Positions 1-13,464 of a stretch of 64,000 nt of DNA are shown here, one piece after another (the first letter of the stretch is position 1; every line of letters starts with the position of its first letter). This DNA is from Sinohyriopsis cumingii. Its lineage: Eukaryota > Mollusca > Bivalvia > Unionida > Unionidae. The translations under genes were made by a program, and so were the position numbers. The DNA is taken from assembly GCA_028554795.2 (NCBI GenBank), contig CM068839.1, positions 46,159,440-46,223,439 on the forward strand, given 5' to 3'. The notes beneath the pieces are model-generated. The model worked only from the letters and a program-made list of their open reading frames with translations, had not been told where the DNA came from and ran no database searches.

Positions 1-690
1 GTATCATGTGCCACTCACAGTATCATGTACTACATATAGGATCATGTTCCACTTATGTACCACATACAGTATCATGTACCACTCACAGTATCATGTACCA
101 GTCAGTATCATGTACTACTTACAGTAGCATGTACCACATACAGTATCATGTACACTTACAGTATCATGTACCACATACAGGATCATGTACCACTCACAGT
201 ATCATGTACCACATACAGTATCATGTACCACTCACAGCATGTACCACTTACAGTATCATGTACCACTTGCAGTATCATGTACCACTTATAGTATAATGTA
301 CCACTTACATTCTCATGTACCACTCACACTATCATGCACCACATATAGGATCATGTTCCACTTACAGTATCATGTATCACATACAGTATCATATACCACA
401 TACAGTTTCATGTACCTCTCACAGTATCATGTAGAACATACAGTATCATGTGCCACTCACAGTATCATGTACTACATATAGGATCATGTTCCACTCATGT
501 ACCACATACAGTATCATGTACCACTTACAGTATCATGTACCACTCACAGTATCATGTACCACATACAGTATCGTGTACCACTTACAGTATCATGTACCAC
601 TTACAGTATCATGTACCACATACAGTTTCATGTACCTCTCACAGTATCATGTACCACATACAGGATCATGTACCACTCACAGTACTTTTG
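1..690. repeat. 19-bp minisatellite
   Basis: Degenerate tandem array of a 19-bp unit (core GTATCATGTACCACTCACA, alternating with CATACA or TTACA ends). It starts before the window and stops near 690. Short ORFs seen in all frames are products of the repeat. Confidence 0.95.
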
Positions 691-1440
691 GTACTCTTAG
701 TAACATCCACAAGCAATGCAATGACCTTTCGGCCTTAGTATTAAACTTATTATTTGAAAGTCATTTTTTTGTCTGATTCATAATTGATGCATCTAATATT
801 AACTTTGTCAATACTTTACTGCCAGTGGGTACACTCTAAGTTTATTTAGTTCAATAACACTCGGTGCATCAAATATTAAATATGTCAATACTTTACTGCC
901 GGTGATGGACTCTAAGTTTAATTAATTCAATAAGTTCGGAAGGCTTCAAACCTGAATTAAGTGTTTTGTCCTACAAACAATTCAGTCTTAAATTTTGTGA
1001 GTTTAGTTTGGATCAAAGAAGATTACCATGTTACGGTATTAGTTTCTTTTTCTTTCTTGCTGTATTCAAATATAAACCAAATATGTTCACATCTTTCCAT
1101 GTAAGTGGTCAAAAGCAAATGAAATTTATTCAAATGCCTAATTTTCCTTGTTGAGATTACTGTAGATGTATACCTAACTATTGTTTGTCTTGATTGGTTT
1201 GTTATAGTACTTTCAACACGTTATTGACTATTTCGTGCAAAAAAATGGGAGCTATGTTCCTTAGGAACACTGATACAGTGAAACAGTTATTGAACCAAGA
1301 ACCCTTGAAATATGAATCTGAGACAATATTAACTAATCTAACCCGTGTCCATCATATCATTGTAAGAGTTCTTATTCAATAAATTCACAATCATACCATC
1401 TTTTTTCCTGGCATGTATGATTAAATTTTCCCCATTGTAA
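691..1440. other. AT-rich gene-free stretch
   Basis: No convincing ORF or RNA gene. A short direct repeat around 'ATCAAATATTAA..GTCAATACTTTACTGCC' type sequence occurs twice (about 790-830 and 865-900). Confidence 0.5.
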
Positions 1441-1735
1441 ATGCCTCATCGTTTGAAATAATGTATCAGTTAGGGATATTTATAGTTTTTATTTACTTGA
1501 TAGTAAATGCCCCTTGATTAGAAATGATGTACCAGTTTGGGATATTTATAGTTTTTATTTACTTGATAGTAAACGTCCCTTGATTAGAAATTATGTATCA
1601 GTTGGGGATATTTATATTTTTATTTACTTGATACTAAATGTCCCTTGATTAGAAATGATGTATCAGTTAGGGATATTTATAATTTTATTTACTTGATAGT
1701 AAATGTCCCTTTATTAGAAATGATGTATCAGTTGA
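1441..1735. repeat. 66-bp tandem repeat
   Basis: About 4.5 copies of a 66-bp unit marked by GGGATATTTATAG and ACTTGATAGTAAATG. Copies differ by a few substitutions. Confidence 0.9.
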
Positions 1736-1740
1736 CTCAT

Positions 1741-2180
1741 ATACACTGGGAAGAAGTATTATTTTGCACCTGAAATATTTCTGAAATTATTATATGCAAT
1801 GCCATTTGTTGTAAAAGAATTATAAAATGACAAGAGCTGTAAAATTTTTATTAAATGCTTAGTGTTGTAAAAGTTTATTAAATGCATAGTGTTGTAAAAC
1901 ATTCATTGTTGAAGTCAGACTTCATTGTTGAAAATAGATTTTATTGATTCTTGGATAGGATAAAACCAATTCCAGCATTTTGTTAACATTTTATTAAAAG
2001 ATCTTTTTGACATAAGGTTCTGTGATAATTTCATATAAGTATTTTTTCTTAATGTCCTTTAATATAGCAGTTGTAACTTTCTTAATAAAATGTGTCATTT
2101 TTATAATAATGTTGATATCATTCACATTTTCACCTCATTTTAAATTTTCTCCTGTCCTTAAAATCAACACCATACAGCAT
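1741..2180. other. AT-rich gene-free stretch
   Basis: No gene seen. It has a few short internal duplications (AGTGTTGTAAAA twice near 1860-1900) and leads into the 41-bp satellite. Confidence 0.5.
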
Positions 2181-3690
2181 ACAGTATGGAGCATGTTCTT
2201 CAATTCAACATGAAACAATACACAATATGGAATATGTCCTTCCATTCCACACCAAACAACACACAGTATGGAGTATGTCCTTCAATTAGGGGCCCCGAGT
2301 GGCCGAGTGGTCTAAAGCGCTCTTCGTTACGGATCACTGCCATCTCACCTCTGTCTGCGGCGGTTTGAGTCTAAGATTCAGCCAATGTGGGCATGTGAGA
2401 AAGCCTGCCAGTAGCTTCTCGTGGGTCGGTGGTTCTTTCCGGGGTTTTCCGGGTTCTTCCTCCACCATTAATACTGGCCGCCATGTATAGCCTATCGTGC
2501 TGAAAAATGGCGTTAAACCCCACAACAATAACAATAACAATAACAATGTCCTTCAATTCCACACCAAACAACACACAGTATGGAGTATGTCCTTCAATTC
2601 CACACCAAACAACACACAGTATGGAGTATGTCCTTCAATTCCACACCAAACAACACACAGTATGGAGTATGTCCTTCAATTCCACACCAAACAACACACA
2701 GTATGGAGTATGTCCTTCAATTCCACACCAAACAACACACAATATGGAATATGTCCTTCAATTCCACACCAAACAACACACAGTATGGAGTATGTCCTTC
2801 AATTCCACACCAAACAACACACAGTATGGAGTATGTCCTTCAATTCCACACCAAACAACACACAGTATGGAGTATGTCCTTCAATTCAACACCAAATAAC
2901 ACACAATATGGAGTATGTCCTTCAATTCCACACCAAACAACAAACAGTATGGAGCATGCTCTTAACTTCAACACCAAACAACACACAATATGGAGTATGT
3001 CCTTCAATTCCACACCAAACAACACACAAAATGGAGAGTGTCGTTCAATTCCACACCATACAACACACAGTATGGAGTTTGTCCTTCAATTCCACACCAA
3101 ACAACACACAAAATGGAGAGTGTCGTTCAGTTCCAAACCATACAACACACAGTATGGAGAGTGTCATTCAATTCCACACCATACAACACACAGTATGGAG
3201 CATGTTCTGAGCTTCAACACCAAACAACACATAATAGGGAGTATGTCCTTCAATTCCACACCAAACAACACACAAAATGGAGAGTATCATTCAATTCCAC
3301 ACCATACAACACACAGTATGGAGTATGTCCATCAATTCAACACCAAACAACACACAGTGTGGAGAGTGTCGTTCAATTCCACACCATACAACACACAGTA
3401 TGGAGTTTGTCCTTCAATTCCACACCAAACAACACACAGTATGGTGTATGTCCTTCAATTCCACACCAAACAACACACAGTATGGAGTATGTCCTTCAAT
3501 TCCACACCATACAACACACAGTATGGAGTATGTCCTTCAATTTCACACCAAACAACACACAGTATGGAATATGTCCTTCAATTCCACACCATACAACACA
3601 CAGTATGGAGCATGCTCTTAACTTCAACACCAAACAACACACAATATGGAGCATGTCGTTCGAATCAGCATGAAACAACATACAATATAG
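2180..3690. repeat. 41-bp satellite, open in several frames
   Basis: About 30 copies of a 41-bp unit (markers ATGGAGTATGTCCTTCAATT and CACACCAAACAACACACAGT), interrupted by a SINE at 2289-2546. Because 41 is not a multiple of 3 and the unit contains no stop in any plus-strand frame, it gives overlapping ORFs of up to 396 codons with a 41-residue peptide period. No promoter, non-repetitive domain or splice context supports coding. I treat it as a satellite. Confidence 0.93.
2289..2546 (+). mobile_element. tRNA-derived SINE, family A, copy 1
   Basis: The head resembles a tRNA with a Pol III A box (GGCCGAGTGGTCTAAAGC) and B box (GGTTTGAGTCTAAGA). The body contains CTGGCCGCCATGTATAGCC and GAAAAATGGCGTTAAAC, and the tail is (AACAAT)n. 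It lies inside the 41-bp satellite and is flanked by GTCCTTCAATT on both sides. That could be a target duplication, but the satellite itself contains the same word. This is the most complete of the five family-A copies. Confidence 0.9.
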
Positions 3691-3699
3691 ATAATGTCC

Positions 3700-5440
3700 T
3701 TCACTCTGGACACTCAGTTGGCATAGCAATACTATCCAGTATGTTGGACACACCATTGACATATCACTAATATCCTTTATGACACTCCGTTGACATAGGA
3801 ATAATATTCAGTATGACACTCCACTGACATAGCAATAATATCCAGTATGACACTACACTGACATAGCAATAATATCTAGTATGTTAGACACTCCACTGAC
3901 ATAGTAATAATATCTTGTATGACACTACACTGACATAGCAATAATATCTAGTGTTAGACACTACATTGACGTAGCAACAATATCCAGTTTGTTGGACACT
4001 CCATTGACATAGCAATAATATTCACTATGTTGGACACCCCTTCCACGTTGCAAAAAATATCCTGTATGTTAAACACTCTGTTGACACCCAGTAATATCCA
4101 GTATGTTGGATGCTCCATTGACAAGGCAAAAATATCCAGTATGTTGGACATTACACTGACATGGCATAACTATTCAGTATGTTGGACACTGTTGACACAA
4201 CAATATCCAGTATATTAGAAGCTCCAATTACATGGCAATAGTATCCAGTATGTTGGACACTACATTGACATGACAATGATATCCAGTATGTTGGACACTA
4301 CATTGACATGACAATGATATCCAGTATGTTGGACACTCTGTTGACACACAATAATATCAAGTATATTAGACACTCCATTGACATGGCAATAATATCCAGT
4401 ATGTCAGACACTCTGTTGACACACAATAATATCAAGTATGTTAGACACTACATTGACATGACAATGATATCCAGTATGTTGGACAAAATAATACCATGTA
4501 TGTCAGACACTCCATTGACATGGCAATAATATCCATCATGTTGGACACTCCATTGATATAACAGTAATATCAAGTATATTGGACACCATAGACACACAAT
4601 AATATCCAGTATGTTGGACACTCCATTGACATGCCATAATATCCAGTATGTTAGACACTCCATTGATTTAGCAATAAAGACCAGCATGATGGGCACTCCA
4701 TTGAGTTAGCAATAATATCAAGTATATTGGATACTGTTGACATGCAGTAATATCCAGTATATTCAACACTGTAGACACACAATAATATCCAGTATGTTGG
4801 ACACTACTGACATAACAATAATAACCAGTATGTTGGACACTCCATTGGCATAGCAATAATATCCAGTATGTTAGACACTCCATTAATTTAGCAATACAAA
4901 CCAGTATGATGGACACTCCATTGATTTAACAATAATGTCAAGTATACTGGATACTGTTGACATGCAATAATATCCAGTATATTCAACACCGTAGACACAC
5001 AATAATATCAAGTGTGTTGGACATTATCTTGACATGCAATACTATCCAGTATGTTAGACACTCCATTTACATGACAATAATATCCAGTATGATGGAAACT
5101 CCATTCATTTAGAAATAATATCAAGTATATTGGACACTCTGTTGACACAATAATATTAATTATGTTGGATACTTCAGTGACATAGCAGTAATATCCAGTA
5201 TGTTGGACACTGCTGACCTACAATAATATCCAGTATGTTAGACACTCCATTGACATAGCAGTAATATCCAGTATGTTGGGCACTACATTGACATAGCAAA
5301 AATATCCAGTATGTTTGACACAGTGTTGACATAGCAGTAATATCCAGTATGTTGGACACTGTTGACATGCAGTAATATCCAGTATGTTAGACACTCCATT
5401 GACATGGCAGTAATATCCAGTATGTTGGACACTGTCACAA
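3700..5440. repeat. 38-39-bp satellite
   Basis: Long degenerate array with unit markers AATATCCAGTATGTTGGACA and CTCCATTGACATAGCAATA. It is about 1.7 kb and roughly 40 units with length variants. No gene. Confidence 0.93.
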
Positions 5441-5639
5441 TAATGCAGGTTCAGAAAAGATAAATTTTTATAGTGACGAACAAATTCAATATGATCTTTG
5501 AGCAGAAACACCTTCCAATCTTTAATTAGTGCAAAGATAAACACAAATGACTCTTGCATCTACCACTGAACTAATGGCAGTGGCAGATACTGCTTCTAAT
5601 CAAGAAAATGTTCCACAATCCAATGGATTTTAATATGGA

Positions 5640-6600
5640 AACTGAGAAAATGTCTATATGGTTGTGAATATTTGAGTGTGGGCACACATGCATATCTGTG
5701 AGGTGATAGTATTGGACAGAGTTGTGTCTATATGGCTGTGAATATCTGAGTGTGGGAATGTGTGTACGTGTGGTAACAGCATTGGACAATGCTAAATAAT
5801 TATGTGGTTGTGAATATTTGAGTCAGTACACACATGTATGTGTGTGGTAACATCATTGGACAATGCTAAATGTTATGTGGTTGTGAATATTTGAGTGGGT
5901 ACACGTGTATATGTGGCAACAGCATTGGACAATGCTAAATGTTTATGTGGTTGTGAATATTTGAGTGGGTACACATGTGCATGTGTGTGGTAACAGCATT
6001 GGACAATGTTAAATGTTTATGTGGTTGTGAATATTTGAGTGGTGGGTACATGTGTATATATGTGGTCACAGTATTAGACAATGCTAAATGTTTATATGGT
6101 TGTGAATATTTGAGTGGCTACACACATGTATGTGTGTGGTAACAGCATTGGACAATGCTAAATGTTTATGTGGTTGTGAATATTTGAGTGGGTACACACA
6201 TGTATGTGTGTGGTAACAGCATTGGACAATGCTAAATATTTATGTGGTTGTGAATATTTTAGTGGGCACACATGTGTATGTGTGTGGTAACAGCACTTAA
6301 CAATGCTAAATGCTTATGTGGTTGTGAATATTTGAGTGGTGGGTACATATGTAGGTGTGGCAACAGTATTGGACAATGCTAAATGTTTATGTGGTTGTGA
6401 ATATTTGAGTGGTGGGTACATATGTATGTGTGTAGTGACAGTATTGGAAAAATGTTTATGTGGTTGTGAATATTTGAGTGGGTACACATGTTTATGTGTG
6501 TTGTCATAGTATTGGACAATGCTAAATGTCTATGTGGTTGTGATTATTTGAGTGGGTACACGTGTGTATGTGTGGTGACAGTATTGGACAATGCTAAGTC
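5640..6600. repeat. Approx. 70-bp tandem repeat
   Basis: About 13 copies containing GTGGTTGTGAATATTTGAGT, a variable GT/AC stretch, and CATTGGACAATGCTAAATG. The unit length varies because of the internal TG/CA microsatellite. Confidence 0.92.
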
Positions 6601-6839
6601 TACCATTTTTTGTATTTGTAAATGTGCTGAATGCTTCAACACAAAGGGAAAATCAGATCTGAATTTCCAGTAATTTTCTAATGGCTAATATGAAAGGATA
6701 ACTTCCTCTCATTTGGACAACATCACTTTTTTGCATCATGTGCACTGACCCCCCATGGAATCTCAAAACACACTTTTTGAGTCCCCCCGAAACCCCCAAG
6801 AGTAAAAGACATTAAATCTCATCTATGTCATTAAAAATA

Positions 6840-7230
6840 ACACAATTAAGGTAATATTGTATTACATTATACCAGACAGTGAAGTGAATGGAAAGTAATA
6901 TTGTATTACCTTATACCAGACAGTAAAGTGAGGAGAAAGTAATATTGTATTACATTATAACAGTAAAGTGAAGTGAATGGAAAGTAATATTGTATTACAT
7001 TGTACCAGACAGTACAGTGAATAGAAAGTAATTACATCATGCCAAAAAGTAACGTAAATGGAAAGTAATATTGTATTATGCCAGATATTAAAGTGAATGG
7101 AAAATAATATTGTATTACATTATAACAGACAGTAAAGTGAATAGAAAGTAATATTGTATTACATTATACCAGAGAGTAAAGTGAATGGAAAGTAATATTG
7201 TATTACATTATACCAGACAGTAAAGTGAAG
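6840..7230. repeat. Approx. 44-bp tandem repeat
   Basis: Eight or nine degenerate copies with markers AAAGTAATATTGTATTACAT and CCAGACAGTAAAGTGAATGG. Confidence 0.9.
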
Positions 7231-7239
7231 TCATGTTGA

Positions 7240-8985
7240 TATTTTGATGTCTAGATGGCTTAAAAATGAAATTGGTTTGATTCTGACCTCCATTAAGGCT
7301 ATATGATTTCATTGGTGGCCATATTGAAAATTTTTTTGCTTCTCCTCCTGGATAGATGGTCATATTGACATAGGTATTTCACCAAAAGTCTTATGAGATA
7401 AGAATTATTTATTTCATTCTGCATAGTCCATATATCTAAAGGTTATCTTTATTATGATGTTTAGTTGGTGACAAGTGAAAATTGTGCCAGTCATATCTCT
7501 AATATGGCCACAACAACAGCCATCTTGAAAATCCTATTATTATTATTGCTCATAAATCAAAAGTTATGTAGACACGGAGTATTCACCTGAAAACTTCTTA
7601 AGAAATATAATTGGTCCTAAATGAAAATGGCACCAATTTGACCTTAAATATGGCTGTCATGGTGGCCATCTTTTATTTTGTATTGCCTCTCCTGCTGAAT
7701 GGATGACTATATCAGCAAGGGGTTTTCATCAAAAGAATTCTTATGATATTAGCTGGTCCAAAATGAAAAATGTGCCAATCAGAAATCTAATATATCTGCA
7801 CCAGGGGGTGATCACCAGTTATTATGTACTTAGAATGACATATGTAAGGTGAAGTTGTTTGCATTTAAAACATCCACACTGGAGAGAATGTTGGCATACC
7901 TCTATGCCACTTTGATGTAATGTGGCTGACATTTCTTTGGATATTGTACTTTTTGATAATATAAATGATCTAAGCATACTGCTAACTAAAATGACTGCTC
8001 CCTTGTGCTCCAAAAATCAGCGTGAATTAGTCTAAAGTACACTATCTTTAGCAGCTATTAAAATAGGGAAAATGAATTTTGCCAGACTAAACAATACCTG
8101 CTTCTCAAAGTGCAATCAATGAATTACCAAATATACAAATGTAAAAAAGTTATCGCCTCTTTTTTTTCATACAATTTACCTCTGAAGTTCAGGAGGTGAA
8201 AATGACCAAGGGGAGCTAGCACTTTTTTGAAAGGTGCACATCTGGAGTAAGGCCAAGCTGTATACTCTATAACCCATACTACACCTATCATACACCAAAA
8301 AGAGGGATTTGAAGGTTCTTTGAACTATACCTATGATATACAAGGTCTTTTTAAATAGCCACTACCACGTCTTAATGGTCCTAAATGAGACCAATGCCAA
8401 TCTGACCTCTAGTACTGCTACCATAATGGCCACATTGAAAATAAATTTGTTGGTTGTCCTCCTGACTGAATGGACATTACCAAAATACTTCTTATGATAT
8501 AGTTGGTCTAAAATGAAAATGGGGTTGATATTGCATCCAATAGGGTCGTTACAATAGCCATCTTAAAAATCTTGATGTCGCTACTCCTCACGAATAAATG
8601 GTCATATCAACATAGGATTTTCACAGAAGACTTACTTTTGGCATGTTTAGTTGTCACTTAATTAAAATGATGCTGAACTTACGTCCAATATGGTTGAAGC
8701 GGCAAATATCTTGACATTCTTTTTATTTCTCGACGACTTCAGCACTTGCAGTTGAATAAAATAAGAAACGAACTTATCTTGGACTCCTGTAAATTCTTTC
8801 TGACCAGTAGAGCATAGGCTCGTCGATAAACTTGAATTTATACTGTGCTTTGCCGTAGTTTAATCGTGAGCTTTTTGTTGTTGTTGTTCTACTCCAGTGA
8901 GCCGGATGTGTGTGCCATCATTTGTACGCAAATGAAAGCGTTTCCTGTGATACATTATTGAAGGAAAAGAAAATAGCAAGAGTTT
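7240..8985. other. Gene-free region with diverged long repeats
   Basis: No gene supported. Between about 7280-7770 and 8370-8720 a roughly 190-bp unit recurs in diverged form (words such as 'GGCCATATTGAAAA', 'GGTCATATCAACATAGG', 'TCTTATGA(G/T)AT'), so this looks like an old tandem or dispersed repeat. Confidence 0.55.
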
Positions 8986-9084
8986 TGCTACAATAGAGAA
9001 CAGCATGGTCCAGTACAATCCACTGAGTTCAGCATGCTCCAGTGTGTAGTTCTGAGGTCACCCTGGTCCAGTGTGCTGTTTGGA

Positions 9085-9525
9085 GGTAAATATGGTCCTG
9101 TGTGTAGCATGGTTTTATGCATAGCATGAATTATTCCACTCTGTGTGTAGCATGGTTTTATGCATAGCATGAATTATTCCACTCTTGTGTAGCATGGTTT
9201 TATGTATAGCACTCAATTATTCCACTCTTGTGTAGCATGGTTTTATGTATAGCACTGAATTATTCCACTCTTGTGTAGCATGGTTTTATGCATAGCATGA
9301 ATTATTCCACTCTGTGTGTAGCATGGTTTTATGTATGGCACTGAATTATTCCACTCTTGTGTAGCATGGTTTTATGTATAGCATGAATTATTCCACTCTT
9401 GTGTAGCATGGTTTTATGCATAGCATGAATTATTCCACTCTTGTGTAGCATGGTTTTATGCATAGCATGAATTATTCCACTCTTGTGTAGCATGGTTTTA
9501 TGCATAGCATGAATTATTCCACTCT
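9085..9525. repeat. Approx. 42-45-bp tandem repeat
   Basis: Ten copies with markers GTGTAGCATGGTTTTATGCA and TAGCATGAATTATTCCACTC. Copies differ by 1-3 bases and small indels. Confidence 0.94.
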
Positions 9526-9639
9526 ACAAATAACATTTCTACTCTGCAACTTTGTAATGAACATGCTACTTCATCACTTTTCGAAAACGATCTTAATGCT
9601 TTTTTGTGATTTTGATTTGTGATGTGATTTTGATTTTTT

Positions 9640-9935
9640 AACGTAGCTTTAACAATTTTTCAGTCATATCGCTACGATGCCTGCAATGTGCCAGTTTATA
9701 GTGATGTCTAGCACTGGGGCATCATGCCGCAGACATGTAGCATGATGTCCCACCCAGTCACATTATCCTGACACCAGGCCGACCAGTCCTAACACTAACC
9801 TCTTAATGCTGAGCGCCAAGCGAGGCAGCTGTTAGTACCATTTTTATAAGTCTTTGGTATGACTCGGCCGGGGATCGAACCCACGACCTCCCGCATCCGA
9901 GGCGGACGCTCTAACCACTAGGCCACCGGAGCGGT
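9640..9935 (-). mobile_element. tRNA-derived SINE, family B, copy 1
   Basis: On the minus strand the 3' end of this interval is a tRNA-like head: A box TGGCCTAGTGGTTAGAGCG and B box GGGTTCGATCC, followed by a body with GGCATGATGCCCCAG. The same sequence recurs at 13,180, 23,168 and 27,563. It reads as a tRNA gene over about 70 bp, but the shared non-tRNA body makes it a SINE. Confidence 0.9.
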
Positions 9936-10411
9936 TAAATGCTTTTTTAATATAGTTGAAATGAACCGAAGTTAATTTTTTATTTCGAGTCAGAGATGTA
10001 AAGGACTTTAGAAAAACTCATACTAAATTCATTTGATGAACCAGTGTGTCTTCGCAATGACAACTTTTCATGAATGTGATTGTAATTATGTCACTAATAG
10101 TTGATGCAGAACATGCATGCAACGCAGTGGTGCAAGTGGAGTTTAATCCCTTCCGGTACGGTGTTTACTGCCAGACCCAGTCTTTCTGATACGGTCGTAC
10201 CGGCTAAAAATGTCTTAACTGTACGGCGTACCAGACTGTACTGGTTTATTTGTACCAATGATGTTATGGAGACGTTTCTAGAGACAGAATGACATAAAGT
10301 TACCAAAATATTAAATTTCATAGAGAATAATGGACGGTATATTAGTCCCTTTAAAAACAAGACCAAAAACGAAGGAGTTTCCAGAGCTGTTTATTTCTTC
10401 ATAAACGTTTC

Positions 10412-10900
10412 TTACAGCCTAATAAATATTGTATTATTCTCACATTGACACAGCCTGATAAATATTGTATTATTCTGACACCCTGATAAATATTTTATTA
10501 TTCTGACAGCCTGATAAATATTTTATTATTCTGACAGCCTGATAAATATTGTATTATTCTGACAGCCTAATAAATATTGTATTATTCTGACAGCCTGATA
10601 AATATTGTATTATTCTGACAGCCTGATAAATATTGTATTATTCTGACAGCCTGATAAATATTGTATTATTCTGACAGCCTGATAAATATTGTATTATTCT
10701 GACAGCCTGATAAATATTGTATTATTCTGACAGCCTGATAAATATTGTATTATTCTCACAGCCTGATAAATATTGTATTATTCTGACAGCCTGATAAATG
10801 TTGTATTATTCTGACAGCCTGATAAATATTGTATTATTCTCACAGCCTGATAAATATTGTATTATTCTCACAGCCTGATAAATATTGTGTTATTCTGACT
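10412..10900. repeat. 28-bp tandem repeat
   Basis: About 17 very similar copies of a 28-bp unit with markers CAGCCTGATAAATATTGTAT and TATTCTGA. The low divergence suggests recent expansion. Confidence 0.95.
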
Positions 10901-12060
10901 ATTAATCAAATGTATATGTGAAAATATTTATCATTTAGACAAAAAGACAAATTATGACACAAACTTCAATGTCATTTCTCAATTACAAGCAAGGCATGTG
11001 TTAGGACGGAATTTTTCAGTAAACTGTAATAAAAACAATTTTATATACTTGTAAAATAAATGTGTACTATTTCAATTAAAAAAATGTGCTTTTGTATGTA
11101 AAATCAAAACAATCATCCACATTGTATAATACTTAAGTTGTCAAATTTAGAACTCTGCAGCAGCGGTGCTGGATAAGCAAATTTCCTTCCGCCGTGTGAA
11201 TCACTAAGGTTTCACGTGTTCTTGGACAGATCTGTCAGATGACGTACAAGAGACCCAGACGGTAGTCGGTAAGAAACGATGAAGCCTCACTTTGAGATTC
11301 TAGCGAAACCCAAGGACTAAGACGTATGACCATATTTGGCAGCGTTCTAAGAAACTGTGTATAATAAGCGAGAATATTTGCTTGGCAAAATTAGTCCGCT
11401 TCGTCAGACTCAAAGAGGCTTGTATCATTATTACAGGTAAGCTTCCGTCTGCGTACAATTTTCTATATAGTATAGGGATTGTTCATGTTAAGATGGTAAA
11501 GTAAGAGTTCATTCTAAGATCGGTACATTTGCAACACTGGATTATTGTAATATTTCTTTACTATTCTTTAATATAATGTATTGGAAAGTTTAATTGTTTG
11601 AAGAATTTATATTTATTTGTAATTATATTATTGATTATTGTAGAAGTCAACGTTCGCTACCAACTTCATACTCAGTTACAATCATTTCAGAAATAAAATA
11701 CTCTTTAAATAATAGAGTTTAGTATTTTGGTATTTTAGATTTATTTAGTAAAATAAATTTATACTAAATGATTGCGGTATTAGTCAGAAATTATAATTGT
11801 AGATTCTTTAGCTATCGTGAATTTATTGATATTTAATTATCTGTATTATATTCTAAAAGGCAAACATTATACAACTGTATGGTGTTGGTAAGTGAAGGAA
11901 TATCGTAGTTTTGTATATATCTCTCATATCCGTAACATAAGTTTATGTAGACTGATATTGGAATGTAATTTTATATGCTGAGAATTTCAATAAAATTAGT
12001 CCGTTTCGTCAGACTCAAAGAGGTCTTGTCTCACTACAGTCTTTCCCTTTGTACCTCTCG
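10901..12060. other. Gene-free AT-rich region with a split duplication
   Basis: No gene supported. A word of about 40 bp containing AAATTAGTCCG and TCGTCAGACTCAAAGAGG occurs at about 11,388-11,435 and again at about 11,991-12,035. Confidence 0.5.
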
Positions 12061-12069
12061 TTTCCCAAT

Positions 12070-12185
12070 ATGTTGTTGTTGTTGTTGTTGTTGTTATTGT
12101 GGGTTTAACGCCATTTTTCAGCACACGATAGGCTATGCATGGAGGCCAGTATTAATTTTGGAGGAAGGACCCGGGAAGAACTACA
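12070..12185 (-). mobile_element. SINE family A fragment, copy 2
   Basis: Reverse-oriented 3' part only. It begins with the reversed tail (TTGTTG repeats), then GTTTAACGCCATTTTTCAGC and GGAGGCCAGTATTAAT, matching the body of copy 1. The head is missing. Confidence 0.85.
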
Positions 12186-12235
12186 GACCCACTTCCTACA
12201 CCGTTATGAGTGACACCTCCTTTATGAGAGCCTGA

Positions 12236-12237
<2 letters not shown>

Positions 12238-12272
<35 letters not shown>
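12238..12272. repeat. (CT)n microsatellite
   Basis: About 16 CT units. The surrounding 12,280-13,180 holds no gene; it contains a short repeat of 'CATACTATCAAACACTTCCT' type near 12,800-12,870. Confidence 0.95.
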
Positions 12273-12276
<4 letters not shown>

Positions 12277-13179
12277 GCAATAGAGCATTGCTAAAAGTTT
12301 ATGAGAGGAACATGATATATGTTATTAATTTGATGGGGAATTAATTATGGAAAACTACTGTTAGAAAGGACAATATGCGATTCTATATTTCCCTGGGCTC
12401 ATTTTATTCGAGAAAAATGTTCAGCAGTTTCGTTTCCACGACGTAAGTTTTTAATTTAATAAGTACTGTATGCGATACAGTTTTACTGATATATTTGATT
12501 ATTTATGAATTATTTTAAATTCATGAATTAAATTAGTCTGAATTTAGTAAAGACGAACAAATGAACGAACGAATGAATGAATGCAAGAATCGACATAGAT
12601 TAGTCTTATGAAATATATATGCTACTTAGATGTAATAAAGAGTAACATGTGGAATAAATTGGCTGTTTTTGCCATTTGCGTAGTCATTCTTCACGAAAAA
12701 CTTTAACAAAGAACGTAATTTTCTCAGCCAAGAAATATCCTTTTCATGAGAAAGTCACCTTATGAAAAAACTCTTTTTCGTGAAGACTTGTCAATGACAT
12801 ACTATCAAACACTTCCTAAAAGTGTTCATACTATCAAACACTTCCTTCATACTATCAAACACTTCCTAAAAATCATCCCTTTTTCTGCTAAAAAGTGTAT
12901 ACACAAGCAAAGCCTTTTAAGACTTGAATAGACTTTCATGAAGCAAAAAAATGTTCTGAAGATTCATCTTTCTCCAAAGTAGCAATCTTCATTTAAAGAA
13001 AATATACTTTAAAAAAAAAAATAATATAAAAAAATTCTGAAGAATAAATTTCGATTGTTTTAACATAGGACCGGTTTAGTGACAGCTTTACGGGATTTTC
13101 GTATTGTTCTGTAAACACCAATATTTTTAGCAAGAAAGAAAACAAAACAGAAACGATCAATAAAAGGTTGAGAGTGAGG

Positions 13180-13464
13180 TGATGTGATTTGGATTTTAAG
13201 GAAGCTTTAACAATTTTTCGGTTATATCGCTACGATATCTGCATTGTGGCAGTTTATAATGATGTCTAGCACTGGGGCATCATGCCGCAGACATGTAGCA
13301 TGATGTCCCACACAATCACATTATCCTGACATCAGGCCGACCGGTCCTAACACTAACTTCTTTATGCTGAACGCCAGTCTTTGGTATGACTCGGCCGGGG
13401 ATTGAACCCACGGCCTCCCGCATCCGAGAGGGACGCTCTAACCACTCGGCCACCGGAGCAGTTG
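13180..13464 (-). mobile_element. SINE family B, copy 2
   Basis: Matches copy 1 over the full length (GGCATCATGCCGCAGACATG, tRNA-like head at the 3' end on the plus strand), with a deletion near the middle of about 20 bp. Confidence 0.88.

Noticed and set aside
1..740. Overlapping ORFs of 60-108 codons
   Set aside because: All derive from the 19-bp satellite and have the same peptide in several frames.
9860..9935. tRNA gene (and at 13,390, 23,170, 27,790)
   Set aside because: Each is the head of SINE family B with a conserved non-tRNA body; degenerate tRNA structure.
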